A stretch of 64,000 nucleotides of DNA from Tamarix chinensis (GCA_030549775.1 CM060177.1:62560638-62624637); one strand, 5' to 3'. Positions 22,775 through 34,380 are shown, counted from the stretch's first letter. Numbers and translations: made by a program. The notes: a model not told the origin generated them from the sequence alone.

Positions 22775-24776
22775 AAACATCATATAAGGGGTAAATAGGT
22801 TATATAGAATGGACATGATGTATAAAAATTAACACACAATATAGAGTGGTTCAAGAGTGAATTACTCTTTACACCCACTACCAAAAGGTTCTCCCTTTTA
22901 GATTCTGAAATACTGGCATGTTTTTATTGATGATCACTCTATTCATGGTTTATTATCATTACTATCTCAATGACCTTCTAATAGATTATTTACAACTTAA
23001 GATTTTTATCTTCTCTAGACTCTCCATAAGATTCTCTTAAGAAAGAGAGGCAAACACTCACTAACCTCTTTAAATAAATTTTGTAAAGAGGTTGTGATTA
23101 TAGATAATTCTCACCAAGAATACACGAACACGATATAGAAGTGTAGAAATTTGGAAGAGATGTAATCTAGCAATATGTAATAAGAGATAATACAATTTGG
23201 GAATAGTTTTAGCTAAGAGAAGTGAGTAAAGTGCACTTTTCAGCAAAATCTTAGAAGTATGAAAGTTTGGGATTTTGAGTTAGCAATTGAATGATTTGAG
23301 AGTAAGAAATTAATTTCACAATCAATGTTATTGAAAATTGGTTATAATTAATATAGATGGAACATATTTATAATAGTTACCTTCAATGTATAGCCGGTAC
23401 ACATAAAATACCCAAAAAGCTCTATCATTGAACGGGAAAAAATTAACATTTAATTCTCACTAGTTGATTAGTTTGGCTAAACCAGTTGATCGGTTGTATG
23501 ACTAGCTGATTGGTGGTTCAAATCACTCAACTATTTATGTTTATATAAGAAGTAGAATGTTACTGTCGTGCAAACTAGTCGATAGGTTTATTCAAACTAA
23601 TCAATCAGTTATGCATAGTGCCCAATTGGTGGTAAGAACATATGTGAACAGTGACATGGTGTGATAAGACTAGTTGATGTGTTCATTTTGCAAGCCAATT
23701 AGTTTATTCGAATCGATTGATAGGTTATGAACTAGTTTGTTAATTTGATAAAAAAATCAATCAATGTGTTTAAATAGAGACCAATGGGTTTTTGTAGGAA
23801 TAAAACCCATGGATTGGTTGGTCAATCTAGTCTATGGGTTTGGAAAAACTATTTAATGTATTTAAACAAAGACGAATGGATTTCTATAGGATTGAAACCC
23901 ATGGATTGCTTGGTTAAATCAATTGATTAGTTGGGAAAAACTAGTTGATGTGTTTAAATAAAGATGAATGGGTTTTTTTAGGAGTGAAGCCCATGAACTG
24001 ATTAGTTAAACCAATCAATCAGTTGGAAAAAATAAGTTAATGAGTTTAAATAGAGACAAATAAATTTCTATAGGAGTGAAACCTATGAGTTGGTTGGTTA
24101 AACTAGTCAATTAGTTTTCTCAAACTAGTTAATCGACTTTCTTAAACCAGTTGATTGGTTTATCAAAACTAGTTAGTGAGTTTAAACAAAGATGAATATA
24201 TTTTTGAAAAAATGAAACCCATAGACTTATTAGTCAATCCAGTTGGTCAGTTTCCAAACTAGTTGATCGGTTTGGTATAACTAGTTAATTAATTTCCCAC
24301 ATCAATCGATCCATTTGAATTTAGCTCATTTCATGCCTTTGATTGAATTAAACCAGTCGATTGTTCTAGGGACGAGTAGACTGCTTCTGATTGGAGCCAA
24401 CCATTTCTTTTTTTAAAAACTTTTAAATAGTCTATGAAATGAGTTCAAGTCAAGTGTTTTTAAACAAAATGTTTTATAGAGTTTTAATTGAATTATGAAC
24501 TTCACTTAACTTTTTACAGGAAACTTAATACTTAAGAAATATTATCCTTTACCTTTAAGTCTTGGTTGCTTCCATGTGTTGTTTTTCTTGTGCGTGGAAA
24601 AATAATCTCTCTTTTACATTTTCACATTTAAAGAATGCTTTGAGTGGATGCATTTTAGTTATCTTTGTAAGTAAATCACTATTTATACACACTTAAACAA
24701 ACACGTTAGTTATCAAGATCCGTTTGTTATCATCAAAACAAGTATAATAACATTATTTAACCTTTGAGCTCAATAA
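22775..24776 (-). mobile_element. 5' LTR of the SIRE-like copia element
   Basis: About 2.0 kb between the PBS and unrelated LTR sequence at 24777. Blocks near 22830-23000 and 24715-24776 match the solo LTR at 2398-9240 in the same order (GTGGTTCAAGA, ACCAAAAGGTT, then GTTTGTTATCATCAAAA at the outer end). Most of the middle is an array of AACCAGTTGATCGGTT-like words. The exact outer end is uncertain by a few bases because the terminal TG is mutated. Confidence 0.75.
23440..24380. repeat. Array of quasi-palindromic AACCAGTTGATCGGTT words
   Basis: At least 15 degenerate occurrences of a 16-bp word whose reverse complement is nearly itself (AACC...GGTT arms with alternating purine/pyrimidine pairs inside), plus a longer repeated block containing AAACCCATGGATTGGTTGG. 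It lies in the copia LTR. Confidence 0.75.
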
Positions 24777-25447
24777 CTTGTATGATTATGACCAAGCATG
24801 TTTCTAATGGATCTAAATATGTTATTTATGCCTTAGTGTCATAGAACATGAATGACATAGTAGGAGTATTACATGTACTTTTGGTATTTCATGCAATGAG
24901 TATGTTGTGTGGGTCTTCTTAGTGCCTTGCTTTACATTAGCATGAGATTGGTTTGCTTAGTATGTGTGCATACTAATGGGGTTTTGTTGAAATTTCATGC
25001 TCAATCCAACTAGTAAGAGGTATTTGTAGGTTTACGACGACAACTAGTGAGTTTTCCATCCTTTTCTTCAACATAGTTAGGTTGTTGAGCATAGTCATTC
25101 CTAGATACTTTTTATTTGTGGTCCTTGAATGATCAATGCATCTTTCCTTGTAATATATTTCCTCTAGTTAACATTTTCTTCTAGCGTACCTTTTGTATAA
25201 ATTTTTAGGATCACATCACCTTGGGTTGTGCACCTTGGCTTTCATACCTTTATCCATTTTTCTTGTACACTCTAGTTTAACTTTATGCTTGGTTGGTTAA
25301 ATACTTAGCCTTGTGTCTAATGTGAAAGTGCTTATATTGTATTAGATGCGATAATAGCACCCCATTTTTCATAAGGGTGCCTTGTATTTTTGCTTCCCCT
25401 ATGGTTTAAGTGAAAAAAAAATAATAGTGAAAAATAGAGGTGTTACA
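24777..25447 (+). mobile_element. 3' tail of an older long LTR, host of the copia insertion
   Basis: It ends GAGGTGTTACA at 25447. It contains the family hairpin with arms TTAGTATG/CATACTAA (24957-24976), GTTTTGTTGAAATTTCATGCTC equivalent to the block after the hairpin in other copies, and an acceptor-like TATTTGTAG/GTTT (about 25029). The rest of this LTR must lie to the left of the copia element, outside the window. Confidence 0.65.
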
Positions 25448-26119
25448 TTATTTATATTATGTTCAATATATTTTCTAAGGCTAAAAGTAAAAAAATATAA
25501 CCAAACCCTAACAATCTAATATTTAATTCTAATATTAGACAATTTTTATTTTAAATTTGATGGATTTTATCCTAAATTCAATAGATTTTATTTGATAGAT
25601 ATGTAAGTGGATTTAAATGTGATGGAGGAAAACAATATCCATCGTATTTGGGTAAAGATATGGGTGTAGTTATTTATTTATTTATTAGGTCTAGGTAACG
25701 AATAAAGGGTGCCCAATCTATACCTAACCTATTTCTATCCCTACTTTTAGAAAAGACATAACATCCAAATCAAGCCTCAATCCTTACATTTTCTAGGAGT
25801 GTTATAATGAATAGTCTTTAATGACCTAAAAACTTATTCCTTATATAATTATTATTAAATAGATTGTGTGGCTTTTATTTAAAGACTTATCCTTTGCTTT
25901 AAACACATGTGGGAAGAAAAATAAGGATTATTCAACAAACCTCATTTTAGCAACATCTTACTTTTTTTTTATCAAAATTCAAAAGTTAAAATTTACAATA
26001 ACTAATAAGATTGGTGTAGTTTTGTTTTTTTCTTTCTTTCAATAGGATACACCGACAGACTTTACAGAAATGAGTTGATTTTCAAATACTTGATAGTGCA
26101 TATATATGATGCTTGACGT

Positions 26120-26395
26120 TCTTGTTATTTGTAAATGACTAATAATATTTTTATTTGTAAGTAACTACCTATTTTTTCATTTCTAAGTAATCAACAATCT
26201 TTTCATTTGTAAGTAATTATTAATATTTTGTGTAACTTTATTTTTAAGTACTTGATGGACTTTTCATTTGTAAGAGACCAATGGTCTTTTTGTGTAACTT
26301 TACTTGTAAGCGGTTGGTGGTTTTTTTATTTGTAAGTGAATGAGGGTCTTTTTGTAAAACTTCATTTGTTAGTGGCCAACAACTTTTTCATTTCT
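26120..26395 (+). repeat. Degenerate tandem array around CATTTGTAAGT
   Basis: About nine imperfect units of about 30 bp, each with TTTTTCATTTGTAAGT followed by a variable AACTA/GACCAATG segment. Confidence 0.8.
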
Positions 26396-27264
26396 TACAA
26401 ATGTATGGTTTGTCCCGACTATAGTCTAATTAAAGCCAAGTCTATCTACATGAGAAATAGCTAACGTGCTTGGTAGTTGGCATCTTAAATGAAGTCTAGC
26501 TTATTTACCCTAGGAGAGTGGCTGAAGCGATAGATGATATTTTGAAGGGAGTGATGTTTTGGGCCTTTCCCAAACTGGTATTATTGGGCTCTCGGAGTGT
26601 CGGTCCAAATGACAAAGGTTTGCCTAAAAGCTTCTAGGCTCCCTCTTCTTTACTTCAAACTAGCCTCAGATAGCTTTACTAATTTCATACTAGGTCGGTC
26701 TCTTATGTAGTGGATGATTCATTTTCCTCAAGTATAGAATATTTTCTCTTCTTTCTTCTCCCCTATTATACCTCTACACGTATAGAGTCTTATATCCATT
26801 TGGGGAGAGGGGGATTCATAATACATCTCATCTCACTTTTGCTCTCTCTTCTTTCCTCTAAATTTTTTCCTCGACACTTTGTAGTTACTTGACATCCCTT
26901 TAATTCTATATAACCCCTCAATTCACAAATCACTAACAACATAGGTCAAAGTTGGTTATGTTAACCTAGATTCACTCTGCAACAAACAAGATAAAATGAA
27001 ATATCACTAACTTTTCTTTTTGATAAGATAAAATATTAATGTAGAATCATTTTAGTATTACCTCAATCCAAATATTGTGTAATAATTCTAGTATTCAATA
27101 AAAAACCAATTTAAAATACAACCTTTAGATGGTCTACATCAACAACTCAATGTGTAAAATTGAGCTATTTGAGTTGATCATTGCTTCCACAATAAAACAT
27201 GTATAAGCTTTACAAATGCAATTGGTGCAAGAATTTAAGCCAACCTAAGAAAAAGCAAGGGAGT

Positions 27265-27289
27265 AGAGAGAGAGAGAGAGGGAGAGGGA

Positions 27290-27327
<38 letters not shown>
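27265..27327 (+). repeat. (GA)n microsatellite with GGGAGA interruptions
   Basis: About 60 bp of GA dinucleotides interrupted by three GGGAGA units, 1.2 kb upstream of the PPR gene. Confidence 0.97.
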
Positions 27328-27328
<1 letters not shown>

Positions 27329-27431
27329 AAAGGATAATTTTTTTTTGATATATTTCAATTTTAATTTAAAAATTTTGATGTCGGGTTAAAGTTCAATGAT
27401 TTAAAATTTATTTGTTGATATTGAAAGTCGA

Positions 27432-28070
27432 GATGAGCTCTATTGGTCCATTTGGATTGGAGTGAGGGTAAACATTAAAATATAACCTAGGTGAAAGGAA
27501 TGAAGGTAAATTTAGATAAATGTTTTAAAATATTATTTGAATGATATTAACCTAACCTATAGGGAATTCAACAATTGACCCAAACTAGAATTTTGGACCT
27601 TACTGACCGAATATTTTAGGTTTTGGTCCAAGACCAAACTGGTATTTCGGTATCCAGTCCCAAATTATTTTTTCGTCCTGAATCAATACCAGTACTGTCC
27701 AGTCCGATCTTTTAGTTTGAACTGTAATCTTTTTAATAACTTACCAAAAAAATATTAAATATTAACATAAAAATATATAATTTATTGATTTCGGTGATAA
27801 TTGGTCTTGACCTGAAAATTTCAATCTAACATTAAAAAAAATTCAGTCCTTAACAAGGTTTCGGTCCGATCTAAGCCAATCCGGTCCAGTCCAATTTTGG
27901 GGACCAATTTTAGAAATTGGAAGACATGATGAGTTCTAATGGTGCTTTTCGATTGGAGGGAACTGGAATAAGGGTAAACATTATAATTTAACGTAGGTGA
28001 AGAGAATTGAGGTGAATAAAATTAAATGTTTTAAAATATAATTTTGATGATATTAATCTAACCTAGGTGA
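27432..28070 (+). repeat. Pair of about 140-bp direct repeats flanking a GGTCC-rich core
   Basis: Copies near 27432-27561 and 27928-28070 share GATGAGYTCTA, GATTGGAG, AGGGTAAACATTA, AAATGTTTTAAAATAT and GATATTAAYCTAACCTA in order, 496 bp apart. The core between them has CGGTCC/CCAGTCC words like other small non-autonomous repeats. It could be a tiny LTR-type element or a duplication made around an insertion. Confidence 0.6.
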
Positions 28071-28548
28071 ATCAAGATGAGTGTTTTAAAAATTCTATTT
28101 GACTTGAGGTGAATAAATGTTAATAAAATAAAATAAATGAAGGACAAGACACAGAACTTGGGAGAGTGGATGAAAAGAGGAGGATAATTCTATTGATATA
28201 AATTAGGAACATTTTTATCCGATCAAATAAAAAATTTATTTATATGTTAACCTTCGATTCCATTATCTCTAAAATCAATAGTTAATAAAAATTATATGAA
28301 TTGAAATAAACAAAAGTTCAATTTTAACCTTGATTTTATTTATCAAATTTAATAAAATTAGTCTTCGGGTAAATCAATTCATCCCTTTTACCCAGAACAA
28401 ATACGCCATACTGAGCTTTTGTTGCTAGCACACAATTTCGTTAGTAGACGCAAACGGGCCTATCCGCGGACAGCTGCTCCGTCCGCCAAGCCTTTTGTTC
28501 AGTTGCGAGCGCATAGAGCGTCGGAAGAGAACGAGTAACCAAATCCAG

Positions 28549-30333
28549 ATGAAGATAGCTGTCAGAGCTGCATCAGTGGTTTCTTCTGCTACGAGAGGAA
28601 ACTCTTCCACAAAACCTAAAATGAGCTGCTCCATTAATGAACGTTGTGAGAGAGGGTTTGAGAAGCTTGAGGATGCCCTAGCTCTCTTTCAACAGTTGAC
28701 AAGTAAGAGGCCTATGCCTTCCATTGTGGATTTCAATCGAGTATTATCCTCAGTTGTTAAATCGAAACCAAAGGATCGTTGTAGTACTCATCGTTATTGC
28801 TCTACTGTCGTCTCTCTTTACAGGCAGCTCGATTTATTAGGTGTCTCTCCTGATTCTTCTTCTCTCAATCTTATGATCAATTGTTACTTTCACATAAATC
28901 ATGTTGGATTTGGTTTTTCTATGTTTGGGAAAGTGATAAAAGTTGGTTTTAGACCGCATTGTGCTATATTCAACTCTTTGATAAATGGTCTGGTTGTCAA
29001 TGATATGCTAAATGAAGCTGTGAAACTATTTCATTCCATTATCATTCAAGGGATCCGACCTAACATAGTTACATATGGTGTATTAGTAAAAGGTTTTTGT
29101 AAAGCTGGGGATAATGTTGCTGCTGTTTCCTTGCTGCGAAAGATGGAAGATCCTGATGGTCATGTGGCTGGCACACATGTATGCCGACCTGATATTTGCA
29201 TATATAACACCATCATTGATAGCCTATGTAAGGATGGTTTATTGAGCGAGGCTCAGAACCTTTTTTTTGAAATGCAAAGCAAAAGCATGACACCTAATCT
29301 TGTCACTTACAATTCGTTAATTAGGGGTTTGTGCAACTTTGGTCAATGGGAAGAAGCTAAGACCTTTTTGAGAAGAATGATGGAGGCAAATATATCACTC
29401 AATGTCAGAACCTTTAATATGCTGGTTGATATGCTTTGTAAGGAAGGATTGATTCATGAAGCTAGAGGTATTGTTGATTTTATGATTGAAAAGGGTAAGG
29501 CTCCCAATACTATTACTTATAATACACTAATTGATGGCTACTGCTTGCAAGGGCAAGTGGAAGAAGGTTCAAAGATAATTGATCTAATGTTTAGAAATGA
29601 TTGCCAACCTGATGTTATAAGCTACAGTACATTAATCAATGGATATTGCAAGAGTAGGAGGGTTGATGAGGCCTTTGATCTATTTCAAGATATGTCTAGT
29701 CATGGAGTGACCCCTGATGCTATCACATATAATATAATTATTGATGCATTTTGTAGGCAAGGCAATTTTCGATTGGCTCAACGATTACTTGAGGATATGC
29801 AAATTCATGGGTGGGCTCCAGACAATTTCACTTACTGTGCTTTGATAGATGGTCTTTGTAAGAGTCAACATCTTGATGAGGCTTTGACTATCTTTGGTGA
29901 AATTGAAAGCAAGGGGTTGCTTCCCGATATTGTTTGTTACAATATTCTGATTGATGGAATGTGTGAAGCTGGGAGAATTGAGGATGCCAGAAATTTGTTC
30001 TCCAGTCTTTCTACCAAGCACATGAAACCTGGTGTTCGTACCTATAGCATCATGATTAAGGGCTTTTGCAAAGCTGGGCTACTTAATGACGCATCTGATT
30101 TTCTTCAAAACATGGAAGCGATTGGATATGCACCTCACGAGTGCACTTACAATACTATCATTAAAGGTTATCTTGATAACAAGGAGGTTTCAAAGGCAAT
30201 GCAATATTTTCAGGCAATGGGAGACAAAGGTTTATCAACTGATGCTTCAACTTTTTCAAAAATAGTTGAACTGCTATCAACCGACAGGGTGGATTATTCA
30301 TTGAAGGAGTTGATCCACAAAACTTTGAGGTGA
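28549..30333 (+). CDS. P-class pentatricopeptide repeat protein, RFL type
   Basis: An intact intronless gene of 594 codons. The first ATG after the in-frame stop at 28426 is at 28549; a TTG 18 codons earlier is not a plant start. The N-terminus (MKIAVRAASVVSSA) is basic, serine/alanine-rich and lacks acids, fitting a mitochondrial or plastid targeting peptide. Counting from 28549, an imperfect lead motif (about 58-102) is followed by 13 tandem motifs from residue 103 to 565 and a half motif to the end. All 13 are 35 residues except the third (about 173-215), which has an 8-residue insertion (GHVAGTHV region). There is no E or DYW domain, so it is P-class. LEDALALFQQL, PSIVDFNRVL and NTIIDSLCKDGLLSEA are typical of restorer-of-fertility-like PPRs, which bind organelle, usually mitochondrial, RNA and guide its cleavage or processing. 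Restorer function here is inference. Confidence 0.96.
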   Translation: MKIAVRAASVVSSATRGNSSTKPKMSCSINERCERGFEKLEDALALFQQLTSKRPMPSIVDFNRVLSSVVKSKPKDRCSTHRYCSTVVSLYRQLDLLGVSPDSSSLNLMINCYFHINHVGFGFSMFGKVIKVGFRPHCAIFNSLINGLVVNDMLNEAVKLFHSIIIQGIRPNIVTYGVLVKGFCKAGDNVAAVSLLRKMEDPDGHVAGTHVCRPDICIYNTIIDSLCKDGLLSEAQNLFFEMQSKSMTPNLVTYNSLIRGLCNFGQWEEAKTFLRRMMEANISLNVRTFNMLVDMLCKEGLIHEARGIVDFMIEKGKAPNTITYNTLIDGYCLQGQVEEGSKIIDLMFRNDCQPDVISYSTLINGYCKSRRVDEAFDLFQDMSSHGVTPDAITYNIIIDAFCRQGNFRLAQRLLEDMQIHGWAPDNFTYCALIDGLCKSQHLDEALTIFGEIESKGLLPDIVCYNILIDGMCEAGRIEDARNLFSSLSTKHMKPGVRTYSIMIKGFCKAGLLNDASDFLQNMEAIGYAPHECTYNTIIKGYLDNKEVSKAMQYFQAMGDKGLSTDASTFSKIVELLSTDRVDYSLKELIHKTLR

Positions 30334-31110
30334 AGAATCATTTCAATCAAAGGTATGCTTGATTATAAGTGTGATTTGAAGTATGGTTCTACTGTTTTTA
30401 TCCCCTGATTATATAATAGGAAACAAGAGCAAATCTCCTGATTATCATTGCATGTTGACTGCACTGGTTATTATTATAAGTTGGCCAGTGCACAAAGGAG
30501 TTAAAAACAGTGCAATATTATTGAAGTATTGCTACTGTTCTTACAACAGTACACTCAACTTACAATTTCATAGAAAAGGCAAATTATAATTTCTTAACTC
30601 CTTTGTGCTGATTATTATAACAAACCTTCTGCCATTGTATTCTTTTGTATTTAGTTTAGCTATTAAGTTTGAGTACCTTGCTGGAAATGCTGGACCGCAA
30701 ATGCTATTTAGCATTACACTTAAGCTGTTGGCTGAATTTACAATTTTGTCATTCAAGGATATTTCTACAATGAATCAATGACACATCTATACATACAAAA
30801 GATATTGCCTCAATAGGGTCATTAGAATATTCAGAAGAATTAGATGCATCAAAGGAAGGGGACTGGGGGAAATTAATTGATTATGTGTTTGTGGGGATTA
30901 GGGTTAGGGTTTATGTGAACAAGAAAGAAGAAAGAAGAGAGGTGGTGGAGGAGGGAGCTAGGGAATTAGCTATATTGTGGACTTGTTTATTTTTGAAGAC
31001 TTAGCATTTTATTTGAGCCCAATTTCATCTTAGCAAACAAGTTAGGGTTTCCAGTTGGCGTAGGTTTATTGGGCCATTTATTAATAAGACTTATTAAACC
31101 CTAACAAGAT
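30334..31110 (+). other. Downstream flank of the PPR gene, probable 3' UTR start
   Basis: No further coding sequence is recognised. A donor-like AAAG/GTATGC lies 20 bp after the stop codon (exon end 30352), as in genes with a 3' UTR intron. Around 30890-30920 is a short GATTAGGGTTAGGGTTT run, too short to be interstitial telomeric repeat. Confidence 0.4.
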
Positions 31111-31119
31111 TTTCATTCT

Positions 31120-32860
31120 TGTGATGCTCCTAGGTATTTAATGTAAGTATAATTTAATTTTGTAAAGATAAATAACATTAATTAATAAAGTAATAAAAGT
31201 TAATTTGTTGTGTAAAATTTAAAATGATGTATAGATATATTGTCAATACAATTATATTTAAATGCTAGTGTTTATATTAATATAAAGTATTGTTTGGTTA
31301 ACCTTATCATTTCTATATCATCTAATAAGCTATACTTTAGGTCATTTGGTTTTTAATCTCATTATCTATGATTTCTTATTATTTCATACGTAGATCTGAC
31401 CATTTTTAATTAAATACCTAAAATATGTTAAACTATTTACTTTAATCACAAATATATCCTTATTAATTAAACCTCACACACCCCCACCCATCTATATACA
31501 TTCTCACCCTTACTAATTAATAAAATATTATTAATCTAACTTAATGAATATGATTAATATTAATAAGAATAATAAAATGAATAATTAGGCAAATATTAAT
31601 ATCATTCCTAAATAGATAATTTATGAAACTAACAATGATAAAAATTATATTACTAAGAATAAAATTAATCAAAAATTTAAATAATTAACTAATAATATAA
31701 TTATCCAATATATTCTTATTAATACACACACACACATGATAATTTGTAAAAATTAAAGGTTAAAAAATAATTGTCTTAAGAAAATTATGTAGGCATGAAT
31801 ATTTTTAGTAATACTTAATAATGATAAAATTATATTTAGAAAATAATTAATCCTAAAAATAAATAAATAATAAGAATAATATAAATCATATCTATTGATT
31901 ATTAAGCAATTAAAATAATTTTAATTATACTTTTGTTCATAATAGTTGTAGTAATATATTAATAATTGTTTAGTATTAATAATACTTTATTATTAATATT
32001 TGCTATTGATAGTGATTTTTTATTACATTATTATTAATATAATTTATTAATAATAATTTATCAATATTTACACATAATATTGTTGATTAATAATTGAATA
32101 TTAAGTAATTAAAATACTATTACTTATACTTTTATTTTAATAATTATAATGGTATGTTGCTATTAGTTATTAATTACGTTTTATTATTATTATGATGATT
32201 TTTATTTCCAGTTATTGATAATAATATTGTATTATTATTGTTATATTATTATTAAGGAAATCTATTATTAATAACTAATCAATAGTTAATGTTAGTGAAT
32301 ACTTGTTTGATTATTAAGTAAGTAGAATACTATTAAATATACTATTAATATTAATAGTTATAATAATATATTATTATTCGCTATTGATAAAATTATTATT
32401 TTATTATTGTTATTGTTTGCATAATCTGTTGATAATAATAATTAGTCAATTGTTATAAATATTATTATTTATTATTAAGTAATTAAAATATTATTATTTC
32501 TAACTTTAGAATTTATAGTTATACAAATATATTATTTTAAGTTATTGATAATAAAATTATATCATTTTAAGTTATTAATAATAAAATATTATTATTATTA
32601 GTCATTAATGACAAAAGTTTATTATTATTAGTTATCAATAATAACATTTGATGATTATGTTCTTATGATGATGATGTATTAATATAAAAGAATAATTAAT
32701 CAATAATTTTAATTAATATTGTGGACTAGTTATCGATTATGAAGTTATTAAAATATTGATACTTATACTTTAATTATCAATAGGTATAATAATATTTTAT
32801 TATTAATTATTTATTATAATATTTTATGGTTATTAAAAAAACAACAACCTGCCTAATTCT
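31120..32860. repeat. Very AT-rich low-complexity tract
   Basis: About 1.7 kb made almost entirely of A and T, with TAATAAT, TTATTATTA and AATTAAT words in no fixed period. I see no ORF, terminal repeat or gene in it. Confidence 0.85.
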
Positions 32861-34380
32861 TTCACTCAGCTAATGATTTGGTAAGGAGTAAAGACCGATC
32901 AGATTCAGACATGTTGATTCTTTAATGGTTCTATTCACGTTGTTAACCACAAAATATTTCTTTTGCTTGCTGTGCTGTATCTTATTCTTTTGAAAAACTG
33001 ACCTATATAAGTGATGACTATGAGACAACATGAAAGCATGTGTTGCAATTTTTTTTCCCTTTTTCCTTTTTCTTGACTCTTTCTTTCCTAGACCGAGGAG
33101 TCTTTAGCTGCTATTTTCAACAAACTTTATTTCTTTTAAATTTTTTTAGTGAAAATATGTTTTATAGGTGGGAAAATATTTGATGTTTGGAGCTCAGTTT
33201 TTATATATGTATTAATACATAATCACTTAATGAACTAGAGTTTTCTAAGAATTAAATAAAAGTAATGCTTGCTATTATTAATAGACTTGAGGCTAACACA
33301 CTAAGACTGGAGTTAGGCCTGACCTTGACAGGCCTGGTGATGGGTCCAACCTATGACTTCTCCATTTTTACTCCTAAAAAAATTCATTTGTAAAGGGTTT
33401 TTCTAAGCTATATAAAAAATATATAGTATTACCATCACGTTCAACATAGAGAAAGTACAAGTTATATTGGATGTAAGGTTAAAAAGTAAACTCATACATA
33501 GTGATCAATTGGAGTTGGTACCTGACTCTAAACACTACAAAGCTATGAAGTTAAGGAAAGAAAATACAATAAAGAAAGAGGATACAAGAGTCTAAAGAAA
33601 ACTGGGTCAGAGACTCTAAATGCTATCGGATAATGCTAGTTTTAGTCCGACCTACCAAAAAGCTATAGAACAATTCTTTGCATCTGCACACAGAAAAGTA
33701 AGCAAGCGTAGTATTAAATATTCGTGCTGAGTAAACTCATCCTACTAAAAGTGATAGCATGGATCATAGAAAACATGGAAGAACATAATACTAAATCATG
33801 CTACTATTATTAGTATCATAGTTACATGTGATTACCAATAATGTTAGCTAAACTCACTTATTCATACTATCTCATTATAACACTTAATCATGCTACTAGA
33901 AACTAGTAATAAACCACTTAATGCACTTGTGACATCATAATTCTGAAATAAATCACAACACCACTTTTTTATTATGGTTAAAAATAACATAATTATACAA
34001 AAAATTGTAAAAAGTTATTGTTTATGAATGAGAAATTAGTAATAAAGATTCAATACCCATAAAGTATTTTATTTATTTTATTTATTATTTTTTTTAAAAG
34101 AAACAATGATTAAAATACCGTGTTAAAGATTGTCCCTGAAAAAGTTGTAGATTACAGGGCAACTAGTTTTGTCATAATTCATTTTGGATTGTTCTTATTA
34201 TAGATAAACATAATACAATTATATAAAAAATTGTAAAAAAATGTCTAGGGGATGAGAAATTAGTAATATGACCAAAACAATATATCCTTAATACCCCAAA
34301 AGCAAATTTTCATAAAAGGAAATATATATATATAATTTTTTTTTAAATTAGGGTCACAATTGGTTAAACTTGATGGTTGT
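32861..34380. other. Intergenic, possible degraded LTR fragment
   Basis: No gene recognised. 33285-33990 may be an old minus-strand remnant of the long-LTR superfamily: CTAACACACTAAGACTGG resembles the terminal block and GTGCTGAGTAAAC at about 33734 resembles the GTACTGAGTAA of the hairpin block in the expected spacing. The match is weak. Confidence 0.3.
33970..34310 (+). repeat. Two diverged direct copies about 225 bp apart
   Basis: Copies near 33970-34065 and 34195-34310 share AACATAATTATACAAAAAAT-like, AAAAATTGTAAAAA and GATGAGAAATTAGTAATA in order. Confidence 0.6.

Larger units (their letters stand above)
1920..24776 (-). mobile_element. SIRE/Maximus-like Ty1/copia retrotransposon, nested and decayed
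   Basis: This is one minus-strand copia element broken by later insertions. In transcription order it has a 5' LTR (about 22775-24776), a tRNA-Met-type PBS (22751-22768), gag with a UBN2-like region and coiled coil, a protease/gag-pre-integrase region, integrase (about 19430-18486), RT (15225-14265, then 9368-9246, then 2392 onward) and RNase H to about 1920. The 3' end lies beyond a chromovirus fragment and outside the window. The splits at 2393-9245, 9369-14264 and 15226-18485 are flanked by 5-bp duplications, and the reading frame resumes across them. Stops and frameshifts are numerous, so it is not autonomous. Assignment to the SIRE/Maximus clade rests on the long coiled-coil gag, the 2-kb LTR and the linker between INT and RT (GDPMRGFAIRSSL). 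Confidence 0.85.
25448..28548. other. Intergenic region upstream of the PPR gene
   Basis: No gene recognised. It holds a TTTGTAAGT array (26120-26395), a GA microsatellite (27265-27327) and a pair of direct repeats (27432 and 27928). The last few hundred bases before 28549 should include the PPR promoter and 5' UTR; I see no clear TATA box placed to define a start. A stop codon at 28426 in the PPR frame closes the coding region upstream. Confidence 0.6.

Noticed and set aside
24777..25447. Considered as the outer part of the copia 5' LTR
   Set aside because: It carries the hairpin block and GGTGTTACA end of the long-LTR family in the opposite orientation, so it is the target, not the copia LTR.
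28495..28548. Upstream extension of the PPR protein by 18 codons
   Set aside because: It would start at TTG; the first ATG in frame after the stop at 28426 is at 28549.
28425..28634. Minus-strand open frame opposite the PPR start
   Set aside because: Shadow of the real coding strand.
30890..30920. Possible interstitial telomeric repeat (GGATTAGGGTTAGGGTTT)
   Set aside because: Only about two units; too short to call.
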